Program-made: the position numbers and the translations under genes
Shown: positions 24,377 through 32,418 of the stretch, piece after piece
Position numbering within the stretch: the stretch's first letter is position 1
How the letters are laid out: each line of letters begins with the position of its first letter
Notes under the pieces: model-generated
What the model was told of the DNA's origin: nothing
The model's input: the letters and a program-made list of their open reading frames with translations, nothing else
The model's database searches: none
Assembly (NCBI RefSeq): GCF_014395225.1
Contig: NZ_CP060723.1
Coordinates: 2,046,001 to 2,110,000, forward strand
From: Pedobacter roseus
GTDB taxonomy: Bacteria; Bacteroidota; Bacteroidia; Sphingobacteriales; Sphingobacteriaceae
Direction: 5' to 3'
DNA length: 64,000 nucleotides

Positions 24377-26767
24377 ATGTTTAAATTAAACCTGAAGATT
24401 GCTTTTAGAAACCTGATGAGGAATAAATCTTATGCCCTCATCAATATCTTAGGCCTATCTATCGGAATGACCAGTTGTATTCTGATTTTTATTTTTATCC
24501 AGTTTCAACTGAGTTACGATAAACATTTTAAAGATGCCGATCGCATATTCAGGTTTGTAACCGACTGGAAATACAATAATTTTGATGATTACTCAGCAGG
24601 GGTACCTTTGCCTTTTGCCCTGGCAGCTAAAGAAGAGCTTACAGGCATAGAGAAGATTGGAAGGATTTCGCGCAATAGCGGCGTGGTGCTGGTGCGCAAT
24701 GGCGATGGTACCGAACATTTTAAAGCGGTAAAGGATGTTTATTTTACAGAGGCTGATTTATTTGATATCTTACAGGTGAAATGGCTTTTTGGGAAACCAA
24801 CCCAATCACTCTCAGAGCCCAATACCACAGTTATTTCAGAGAAAATAGCAAAAGCTTTCTTTGGTTCTGCCCAACAGGCCATTGGTAAAAGTTTTACCTT
24901 TTGGAATTCCATTCAGCTCAGGGTAGTTGGAGTAATTGCCGATATGCCGAGCAGTAGTAGCATTCCACTGGAAATTATGATCAGTTATCCAACTTTTTAT
25001 GGTTATAAAAATCAGGATTGGGATTCGGTAAGTACTTATAACGAATGTTTTGTATTGTTAAAACCAGGCGCTTCTATGGCTGTATTTGAACAGTCGTTAG
25101 AGAGGATGAACAATAAATATCTAAAGCAAAAAAAGCTTGCCGGCAATCAGCGCAGCCATCTTCAGGCGTTATCTGATATTCATTTTAGCGAACGTTATAA
25201 CAATTTTGCTGATACAAATATTACCAAAAAAGAGGTTTACGGCCTGGCAATTATAGGTCTGTTTTTAATGGTTACGGCCTGCATCAATTTTATTAACCTG
25301 GCAACCGCACAGTCGGTTAACCGTTCAAAAGAAGTGGGTGTACGTAAAGTGATGGGAGCCATGCGCAGGCAACTAGTAATTCAATTTTTAGCCGAGACTA
25401 CAACCATAACAGTGATTTCTATGCTTTTGGCCTGTATCTTCTCAGAGCTGATGTTGCCTTTTCTATCGCACCTCTTTAAAGGAGAGGTGTCATTATCTCT
25501 ATTTACGGATCCCAATGTTTTTGTGTTTTTGTTTTCTCTGGTTGTAGTGGTTAGCTTTTTGGCAGGATTTTATCCGGCAATGATTATTTCGGGTTTTAGT
25601 CCGGCTTTAGCCATTAAAAATAAAGTGCGTATCCAATCAGGGAATTTAAGTTTGAGAATGATATTGATTGTGGTACAATTTAGCATTACCATTGTACTTA
25701 TTATTGCCACGGTTGTCGTCATTAAGCAAATGCAATATGTGAGAGAGAAACCACTCGGCTTTAAAAAAGAGGCTGTAGTGCTGCTTAATTTCCCCGGAGA
25801 CAGTGCGAGCATGAGCCATCAACAATTGTTCAGGGAGAAATTGCTCCATATTCCAGGCGTAGAGAAACAAAGCTATTTTGTAAGACCGCCACTTTCGGGT
25901 ACGATGAACACCACAAATTTTTATGTGGATGGCAGGGAAAATAAAGATTTCGAAGTGCGTTTAAGTCCAAGTGATGAACATTATTTCGATCTGTTTGGAT
26001 TGCAGTTTTTAGCAGGGAAAGTTTATGGAAAAAGTGATACAGCGAATGCCTATATCGCAAACGAGACTTTTGTAAAGAAAATCGGTATTACCAATTCACA
26101 ATTAGCACTTGGTAAAATAATTTCTCAGAATGGAAGAACTGGCCCCATAGTTGGTGTGGTGAAAGATTTTAACGACCAATCGCTTAAAGAAAAAATATCG
26201 CCAATGGTTTTTTACCAGGAAAAGAGGCAATACTATAGTATGGGACTTGAGCTTGATGCTAAACAGATTATGCCGGCCATGAAAGAGATAGAAAACCTAT
26301 GGAAAAGCAGTTTTCCTAATGAAGTATACGATGCGAAATTTATGGATAATGATATTGATAAATATTACGAATCAGATCGTATTACAGGTCTTTTATTCAG
26401 GATATTTGCAGGCGTAATTATGTTTATCTCGTTCATAGGGCTATTCGGACTGGTTTCTTTTGTTGCAGCTCAGCGTACGCGTGAAATGGCCATAAGGAAA
26501 GTGCTTGGCGCTACAACAGTAGAATTGGTAAAAATGCTCAACAGCTCCTTTATCAGGATGGTTTTTGTTGCTAATCTGGTTGCCTGGCCATTGGCTTACA
26601 TTCTGGCGAATAAGTGGTTATCAGGTTTTGCATACCGCACTTCAATGGGGCTTTGGCCTTTTATGTTGGCCATGCTAACGTCAATGGCGTTAACATTGAT
26701 TACAGTAAGTTTCAGATCTTACCGCGCGGCAAAAGCAAATGCAATAGATGCACTTAAATATGAGTAA
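24377..26767 (+). CDS. MacB/FtsX-type ABC transporter permease
   Basis: This 796-residue protein starts MFKLNLKIAFRNLMRNKSYA, the standard opening of the Bacteroidota two-module FtsX permeases. It has a TM near residues 20-40, a MacB_PCD periplasmic domain (about 45-240), three TM with LATAQSVNRSKEVGVRKVMGA (FtsX motif) at about 285-420, a second periplasmic domain, and a C-terminal TM set with VAAQRTREMAIRKVLGAT. Such permeases work with a MacB/LolD ATPase to move peptides or lipoproteins or to sense envelope stress. No ATPase gene is adjacent; one lies at 47.5 kb. Confidence 0.9.
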   Translation: MFKLNLKIAFRNLMRNKSYALINILGLSIGMTSCILIFIFIQFQLSYDKHFKDADRIFRFVTDWKYNNFDDYSAGVPLPFALAAKEELTGIEKIGRISRNSGVVLVRNGDGTEHFKAVKDVYFTEADLFDILQVKWLFGKPTQSLSEPNTTVISEKIAKAFFGSAQQAIGKSFTFWNSIQLRVVGVIADMPSSSSIPLEIMISYPTFYGYKNQDWDSVSTYNECFVLLKPGASMAVFEQSLERMNNKYLKQKKLAGNQRSHLQALSDIHFSERYNNFADTNITKKEVYGLAIIGLFLMVTACINFINLATAQSVNRSKEVGVRKVMGAMRRQLVIQFLAETTTITVISMLLACIFSELMLPFLSHLFKGEVSLSLFTDPNVFVFLFSLVVVVSFLAGFYPAMIISGFSPALAIKNKVRIQSGNLSLRMILIVVQFSITIVLIIATVVVIKQMQYVREKPLGFKKEAVVLLNFPGDSASMSHQQLFREKLLHIPGVEKQSYFVRPPLSGTMNTTNFYVDGRENKDFEVRLSPSDEHYFDLFGLQFLAGKVYGKSDTANAYIANETFVKKIGITNSQLALGKIISQNGRTGPIVGVVKDFNDQSLKEKISPMVFYQEKRQYYSMGLELDAKQIMPAMKEIENLWKSSFPNEVYDAKFMDNDIDKYYESDRITGLLFRIFAGVIMFISFIGLFGLVSFVAAQRTREMAIRKVLGATTVELVKMLNSSFIRMVFVANLVAWPLAYILANKWLSGFAYRTSMGLWPFMLAMLTSMALTLITVSFRSYRAAKANAIDALKYE

Positions 26768-26880
26768 ATCAATGCAGAACATTCCTAGCATTGTGTTCTC
26801 AAGTTTTTCATCCTCCTGAACTTGTTTCATGATCTAATAGAATTCGGTCAATCTAAAACCTAACTCTGTGTTGATTCGTG

Positions 26881-26921
26881 AAATCTGCGGGAGTATTTCG
26901 CTATGGTTTTCCCGCAGATTT
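26881..26921. repeat. Intergenic inverted repeat
   Basis: AAATCTGCGGGA (26881-26892) and TCCCGCAGATTT (26910-26921) are perfect 12-bp arms around a 17-nt loop, inside the 370-bp gap after the permease. No T run follows, so it is more likely an interspersed repeat than a terminator. Confidence 0.6.
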
Positions 26922-27074
26922 AAGAAGATTAGCGCAGAACTATCGTGAAAATCAATTTGATGTAATTATATGTAATTATTTTAAATTCAGGTATTTATAT
27001 GTTTTAAGGTGTCGCTTTTAGCTCAGCGAGTAGCACTTATTCTTCAACGATATTAAATTTATCTAAATATTTAA

Positions 27075-27129
27075 TTTGGTATATTTAAAATTAAATTTAG
27101 ATTTGTCTAAAATTATATTTAGACAAATC
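27075..27129 (+). promoter_or_regulatory. TonB receptor promoter overlapped by a DtxR/MntR-like palindrome
   Basis: TTTG at 27075-27078, 19-nt spacer, and TAGATTTG at 27098-27105 make a full promoter. The -7 box lies inside the palindrome TTTAGATTTGTCTAAA (27096-27111). A further inverted copy TTTAGACAAATC (27118-27129) mirrors GATTTGTCTAAA (27100-27111). The layout suits repression by a metal-responsive dimer; the regulator is not in the window. Confidence 0.6.
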
Positions 27130-27138
27130 ATTTAATTC

Positions 27139-29595
27139 ATGAGATCCCTTTTACTATATTGTTTCTGTTTTTTTACATCGTTAAACCTCTTAGCGCAAAA
27201 AATAACCCTTAAAGGTCTGGTCACCTCTCAAAACGGACCTGTAGAAAATATCACTGTTAAAATTTTGGGATCTCAAGGATCTACCAAATCAAACACTTCC
27301 GGTTACTATCAATTTAATAATCTTTCTTCGGGAAATTACGATCTTGTTTTTTCTGGCATTGGTTACCAATCGAAAAGGATCAAAGTTGCATTGAAAGGTG
27401 ATACTACGCTTATTAATGCCGAGCTGTTAAGCTTGTCATCAAATCTAAATGATGTGGTCATCACGGGGGTTAACCGGGCTACTGAGTTACGCAAAAGTCC
27501 GGTGCCTATTGCCGTAATCACCCGAAAATCAATGGATCAGAATGTAAATACTAATTTAATCGAGGCCATTGTTAAAGGAGTTCCTGGCGTTACCGCAGTT
27601 ACTACGGGTCCAAATGTTTCCAAGCCCTTTATCCGTGGTTTGGGTTATAACCGTGTTTTAACCCTGTATGATGGTTTAAGGCAAGAAGGGCAGCAATGGG
27701 GCGATGAACACGGAATCGAAGTGGATGAGTATGGCATTACAAGGGCTGAGGTAGTAAAAGGTCCGGCCAGTTTAACTTATGGTTCTGATGCCCTGGCTGG
27801 AGTAATCAACATGATTCCCTATACACCGAATTTTGAAAATGGAAAATTAAAAGGCGATTTTACCGCAAACTATCAAAGCAATAATGGTATGATCGGTTCG
27901 TCTATTGGGTTAGCCTATATTAAAAACGATTGGAAATATACCTTTAGGGCAACTGGAAAAACAGCCCATAATTATGAAAATAAAATTGATGGATTGGTTT
28001 ATGGAACAGCCTTTAGAGAATATAATTTATCGGCCAGTGCAAGGGTAGATAAATCGTGGGGCTTTTCTAAAACGGCCATCACTTATTATGATAATTTGAT
28101 GGAAATACCCGATGGGAGCAGAGATTCGTTATCCAGAAAGTTTACACGACAAGTGTTGGATAATGGTGACGACATCAAAAACAGACCCATTGTGCCTGAA
28201 AGTGATTTGAACAGCTATTCCATTAATCCTTTGCACCAGCACATTCAACATTACCGTTTTTACAATACGAGCCAGTTTAAATTCGGTACCAGTGACTTAA
28301 ATATATTAATCGGCGGACAGCAGAGTGTGAGGCGGGAATATAACCACCCAACTGTACCCAATCAGGCAGGCCTTTATGTGGTGCTCAATACTTTTAATTA
28401 TGATCTCAAATATAACCTGCCAGATTTTGCAGGCATTGAAAGTACCATTGGGGTAAATGGCATGTACCAGGGCAACAGGAGCAAGGCTGCTACTGATTTT
28501 CCGATCCCTGATTATGATCTTTTTGATATCGGTGCTTTTTATTTTGCCAAGAAATCAATGGGCAAGGTTGATATCTCAGGAGGGATCAGATTGGATAGAA
28601 GAAACATTAATTGGGGCAATTTTTACGTAGGTACCCATGCACAAACAGGCTTTGGCAAACAGGTAAATGCTACTGACGCTAGCGGAAAACTGCAGTTTCC
28701 TTCTTTCGATAAAAATTATTACGGCCTGTCTGGAAGTTTAGGTTTAACCTATAACATTTCTGAAAAACTATTGATAAAAGCAAATATTGCGAGGGGCTAC
28801 CGCGCACCAAATATTACCGAAATTGGCTCCAATGGTTTAGATCCGGGCGCACATATTGTATACCTGGGTAACCGGACTTTTAAACCCGAATTTAACCTGC
28901 AGGAAGATATTGGCATTATTGCCTATTTAAAAGATGCCGATATTAGTATGGAGCTCTTCAATAACAACATTCAGAACTATATTTATCAGTCGCGTTTAAC
29001 AGATGCCAATGGAAATCCTGTTGTTATCGTACCCGGGAATTTGACCTATCAGTATCAGCAATCAAAAGCAAGGTTATACGGGGCTGAAGTTTCTGTAAAT
29101 CTCCATCCAAGGGCGATAAAATGGTTAAGTTTTAATAATAGTTTGGCTTATATTGTAGGTTTGAATCAAAATCAGGAATTATTGAACAAACATGGCCGTG
29201 AGGCTAAATATCTACCTTTTATTCCGCCACTACAGGTGAGAACAGAGGTTAAGGCTACTGCGCAAAAGCCATTCGGCATTTTTGATAAGCCTTATATCAA
29301 AATTGATGCTGCTTTTTTTGGAGGCCAAAACAAGTTTTACGCTTTAGACAATACAGAAACTTATACCCTAGGCTATACCTTGATTAACGGTGGGATTGGA
29401 TCAACATTAAAAACTAAAAAAGGAAAAACATTTTGCGATATTTTTCTTCAGACTGATAATATTTTCAATGTGGCATACCAATCTAATTTGAACAGACTAA
29501 AATATTTCGAGTATTATAATCAATCGCCCAATGGCCGGTCAGGAATTTATAATATGGGCAGAAATTTTAGTTTTAAAGTTATTGTACCTATTTAG
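27139..29595 (+). CDS. TonB-dependent outer-membrane receptor
   Basis: This 818-residue protein has a signal peptide (MRSLLLYCFCFFTSLNLLAQ), a CarboxypepD_reg-like domain (about 22-105), a plug (about 118-235, SPVPIAVITRKSMDQN to KGPASLTYGSDALAGVINM) and a 22-strand-type barrel to the C-terminus (FSFKVIVPI). The plug has an acidic/His stretch GQQWGDEHGIEVDEYG. It imports a ligand across the outer membrane using TonB energy. It has no SusD partner, so a metal chelate or similar small ligand is more likely than a glycan. The metal-repressor-like palindrome in its promoter agrees. Confidence 0.9.
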   Translation: MRSLLLYCFCFFTSLNLLAQKITLKGLVTSQNGPVENITVKILGSQGSTKSNTSGYYQFNNLSSGNYDLVFSGIGYQSKRIKVALKGDTTLINAELLSLSSNLNDVVITGVNRATELRKSPVPIAVITRKSMDQNVNTNLIEAIVKGVPGVTAVTTGPNVSKPFIRGLGYNRVLTLYDGLRQEGQQWGDEHGIEVDEYGITRAEVVKGPASLTYGSDALAGVINMIPYTPNFENGKLKGDFTANYQSNNGMIGSSIGLAYIKNDWKYTFRATGKTAHNYENKIDGLVYGTAFREYNLSASARVDKSWGFSKTAITYYDNLMEIPDGSRDSLSRKFTRQVLDNGDDIKNRPIVPESDLNSYSINPLHQHIQHYRFYNTSQFKFGTSDLNILIGGQQSVRREYNHPTVPNQAGLYVVLNTFNYDLKYNLPDFAGIESTIGVNGMYQGNRSKAATDFPIPDYDLFDIGAFYFAKKSMGKVDISGGIRLDRRNINWGNFYVGTHAQTGFGKQVNATDASGKLQFPSFDKNYYGLSGSLGLTYNISEKLLIKANIARGYRAPNITEIGSNGLDPGAHIVYLGNRTFKPEFNLQEDIGIIAYLKDADISMELFNNNIQNYIYQSRLTDANGNPVVIVPGNLTYQYQQSKARLYGAEVSVNLHPRAIKWLSFNNSLAYIVGLNQNQELLNKHGREAKYLPFIPPLQVRTEVKATAQKPFGIFDKPYIKIDAAFFGGQNKFYALDNTETYTLGYTLINGGIGSTLKTKKGKTFCDIFLQTDNIFNVAYQSNLNRLKYFEYYNQSPNGRSGIYNMGRNFSFKVIVPI

Positions 29596-29822
29596 GATGG
29601 AAAAAGGATTTAAATGGAAGAGGTAAAATGGAAAATGGATGTTGGGCAAGTTGTAAACTGAAAAACTGAATATTGCTAACTGAAAGTTGTTAACTGATTC
29701 TCCATCTTACATCATTACATCTTCCATATCGTTTGGTGTTTCGTTTTAGAAAATGGGAGGTATTTATATCTTCCATTTTCTTTTTTTTATCATTAAACCT
29801 TTCTGCTGTCAGCTTTTCCATT

Positions 29823-29931
<109 letters not shown>

Positions 29932-30004
29932 CGGACTATGAACCATCGCCCATTTTTCCTATTTTTACCTTATCCATCTCACATTATAACATTTTACATC
30001 AAAC

Positions 30005-30415
30005 ATGGAGTTATCTTTAAGCGAACAGCGTCTCAGTTTTCTAAGACAATCGATCGGCAAAGTCATTAGCAATTCGCCTTCAAATTTCATGAACTGGCTT
30101 GCCCCGGTGCTAATTAAGGCAGAACATGGCGTTTTGGTTTGTCAATATACCATCCGTAAAGAGATGACCAATCCTTATCAAATTTTACACGGTGGTGTAA
30201 CTGCAGGCATAATTGATGATTTAATTGGTGCAACGGTATTTACTATGGGATTAAACGAGCGTTATACTACGGTAAATAACTATATAGATTACTTTACGCC
30301 GGCCAGCGAAGGTGATGAAGTAGTTGCTGAAACTTCAATTGTTAAAAGAGGACGGACGATATTAAATCTTCAGTGCGAAATATATTTACCTGGAAAAAAA
30401 ACGTTTAATAGCTAA
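30005..30415 (+). CDS. PaaI-type hot-dog thioesterase, C-terminus frameshifted at an A8 run
   Basis: This 136-residue thioesterase contains NPYQILHGGVTAGIIDDLIGATVF (HGG...D hot-dog motif about residues 55-80), YTTVNNYIDYFTPASEGDEV and TSIVKRGRTILNLQCEIY. It would hydrolyse an acyl-CoA. The frame ends GKKTFNS* at 30415. After the A8 run (30394-30401), a frame one base shorter continues RLIAKGYSNMLNIG to TAA 30446, which is the usual C-terminal strand of the family. So the gene has one extra A, or uses slippage to make the full product. The catalytic part is intact. Confidence 0.85.
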   Translation: MELSLSEQRLSFLRQSIGKVISNSPSNFMNWLAPVLIKAEHGVLVCQYTIRKEMTNPYQILHGGVTAGIIDDLIGATVFTMGLNERYTTVNNYIDYFTPASEGDEVVAETSIVKRGRTILNLQCEIYLPGKKTFNS

Positions 30416-30546
30416 AGGCTACTCGAACATGTTAAACATAGGTTAAGTCTTGTTGGGTAGGTTAAGAATTAATTATTAATTCCTTTAAATTAACGAAACA
30501 TTCTCCGTTATAATTTGTTGTAAATTAACCAAAAATATAATGAGCC

Positions 30547-30783
30547 ATGTTAGAAAATTATTCCACCCTGCAATTCATTGTGAGAGGCAAAATTTTTAAG
30601 GGATTTTGCATGCGTATCCAAGATGATTTTCATGAAACCTATGCTGTTGTTTTAGATGGCTACCATTCTTTTTGTATCTGGTTGGATAACAAAAGTGAAA
30701 AATGGTGTGCTTCAAAAAATGCAGCGATTGATCCGGATGCTATTGATGAAATCATCAGTAGGATTTCTATCCCGGTTTCGTAG
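30547..30783 (+). CDS. Small hypothetical protein
   Basis: This 78-residue soluble protein (MLENYSTLQFIVRGKIFKGF...) has a likely compact beta fold by alternation (CMRIQDDFHETYAVVLDGYHSFCIWLDNK) and ends in DEIISRISIPVS. Two Trp and three Cys, no recognised motif. It is a single gene that ends at the bidirectional terminator shared with the SpmAB gene on the other strand. No family is recognised. Confidence 0.6.
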   Translation: MLENYSTLQFIVRGKIFKGFCMRIQDDFHETYAVVLDGYHSFCIWLDNKSEKWCASKNAAIDPDAIDEIISRISIPVS

Positions 30784-30814
30784 TTTATTGCACATTTAAT
30801 ATAATGCTCATAAA

Positions 30815-30854
30815 AAAAAATCTCCATTTGGCTTTTGTCAGATGGAGATTTTTT
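30815..30854. terminator. Bidirectional terminator between convergent genes
   Basis: AAATCTCCATTTG (30818-30830) pairs with CAGATGGAGATTT (30839-30851) with one T-G pair. A run on one side and T run on the other make it work on both strands. Confidence 0.85.
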
Positions 30855-30860
30855 ATGCTG

Positions 30861-32141
30861 TTATTTTAGCCCTGGCCAAAAGAGGTAAGCCATGCTTATC
30901 GCTGTAATTACACCTACTAAATCGGCCAATAACATCGAACCAATTGCGTAACGGGTATTCCTGATGCCAACAGCACCGAAATAAACGGCTACTACGTAAA
31001 AGGTAGTATCTGACGCGCCCTGAAATACTCCCGATAATCTGCTGGCGAAAGAATCTGGTCCGTTGGCAATCATAGTGCTCACCATCATGCCCCTGGCCGC
31101 TCCGCCACTTAATGGCCTGATCAATGCTGTAGGAAGCGCATCAACAAAACGGATATCCGCACCTAAAAAGATAAATGCGTGTTTAATCCCATTCATGATC
31201 ACATCAAAAGTTCCGCTGGTTCTGAGCATACATACAGCAACTAAAATCCCAACTAAATAAGGGATAATTTTGATAGCCGTTTCAAATCCACCTTTGGCAC
31301 CTTCAACAAAAGAATCAAAGATGTCTATTTTCTTGTATAACGCACCAAGAACAATGAGTAAAAAGATCAGTAAAATAAGTCCGCCGCTGAGCAGGCCAGA
31401 AAAAGAAGTAACACTTGCTGCATTTAAACGGCTCACATACCACACGATGGCTGCAATTACTGCTGAAATTCCCAAAACCCATGTTAAAATAGCAGGTTGT
31501 AAAAGATTGATTTTTTGTTTGAAAGAAACAATCAGCATGGCCGCCATGGTGCCTACAAAGGTTACAATCATGCAAGGAATAAAAATATCGGTAGGATCCT
31601 GCGCATTTTGGGTAGAGCGGATGGCAATTACACTTACGGGAATCAAACACAAACCTGCTGCGTGCAGGCATAAAAACATAATCTGCGAATTGCTGGCCAC
31701 ATCTTTATTTGGATTTAACTCCTGCAAACTTTCCATGGCTTTAATCCCGAATGGGGTAGCTGCATTGTCTAATCCTAATAAGTTTGCCGAAAAGTTCATG
31801 ATCATGTGGCCCATAGAAGGGTGACCTTTTGGTACTTCAGGAAAAAGCTTTGAGAAAAACGGACTGATAATTCTTGATAACAAACGGATACCACCTGCTT
31901 TTTCTGCAATAGCCATAAAGCCCATAAACAAAGCCAAAGTACCCACTAACTCAATGCAAAGCTTTACAGCAATGGAGCAGGTTTGAATAATCCCGTCCAA
32001 TTTAAGCGGATTTGCCGGATCATCGGACTTTCCGATTACCATCCAGTTAAAAATATCGCTTTGCCCAAAGAAAAAGCATTTAATACAAGCTACAACAATA
32101 GCTACAATAATAAATCCCGACCAAATCCTGCTTAATGCCAT
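30861..32141 (-). CDS. Fused SpmA-SpmB-like membrane protein (two nucleoside-recognition Gate domains)
   Basis: This 426-residue multi-pass membrane protein has a Gate domain (PF07670-like) in the first half (about 45-200, NFSANLLGLDNAATPFGIKAMESLQELN, the SpmA signature) and one in the second half (about 270-426, FVEGAKGGFETAIKIIPYLVGILVA and RPLSGGAARGMM, the SpmB signature). In Bacillus SpmA and SpmB are separate proteins needed for spore core dehydration. In non-sporulating Bacteroidota the fused form has no settled role, and transport of a small molecule is inferred. It is followed by a terminator at 30815. Confidence 0.88.
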   Translation of the reverse strand: MALSRIWSGFIIVAIVVACIKCFFFGQSDIFNWMVIGKSDDPANPLKLDGIIQTCSIAVKLCIELVGTLALFMGFMAIAEKAGGIRLLSRIISPFFSKLFPEVPKGHPSMGHMIMNFSANLLGLDNAATPFGIKAMESLQELNPNKDVASNSQIMFLCLHAAGLCLIPVSVIAIRSTQNAQDPTDIFIPCMIVTFVGTMAAMLIVSFKQKINLLQPAILTWVLGISAVIAAIVWYVSRLNAASVTSFSGLLSGGLILLIFLLIVLGALYKKIDIFDSFVEGAKGGFETAIKIIPYLVGILVAVCMLRTSGTFDVIMNGIKHAFIFLGADIRFVDALPTALIRPLSGGAARGMMVSTMIANGPDSFASRLSGVFQGASDTTFYVVAVYFGAVGIRNTRYAIGSMLLADLVGVITAISMAYLFWPGLK

Positions 32142-32250
32142 TTAGTTTGTTTTGTTTTTTTGATGCGTGAAAATAGCTTTTTTAACCCGAATTTCATAGG
32201 AGAGAGTTTGGAGTTGGATTGAAGAATATCGTTACGGTTAATGGTCAATA

Positions 32251-32388
32251 GTTTGATGGTTGATAGCCATGATTTTTAAACAATATGCCTGTAAACTATA
32301 AGGTCATCAACCATGATCTATTAAGTCATTAACCAAAAGAAATAAAAAAGTCCATAGTCAATAGTACTAAACTATCAAACTATGGACT
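32251..32388. repeat. Intergenic short-word inverted repeats
   Basis: Two nested hairpins in a 277-bp gap: ATGGTTGAT (32256-32264) with ATCAACCAT (32306-32314), and AGTCCATAGT (32349-32358) with ACTATGGACT (32379-32388). The second word matches the CTATGGA heptamer at 29.8 kb. The first resembles the hairpin at 55.0 kb. Confidence 0.6.
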
Positions 32389-32418
32389 AAAGACTTTAGA
32401 CTCCCGACTCAGGACTAC

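Noticed and set aside
31063..31824. Long plus-strand frames opposite the SpmAB gene
   Set aside because: They are mirror frames of a membrane-protein gene and lack conserved features.
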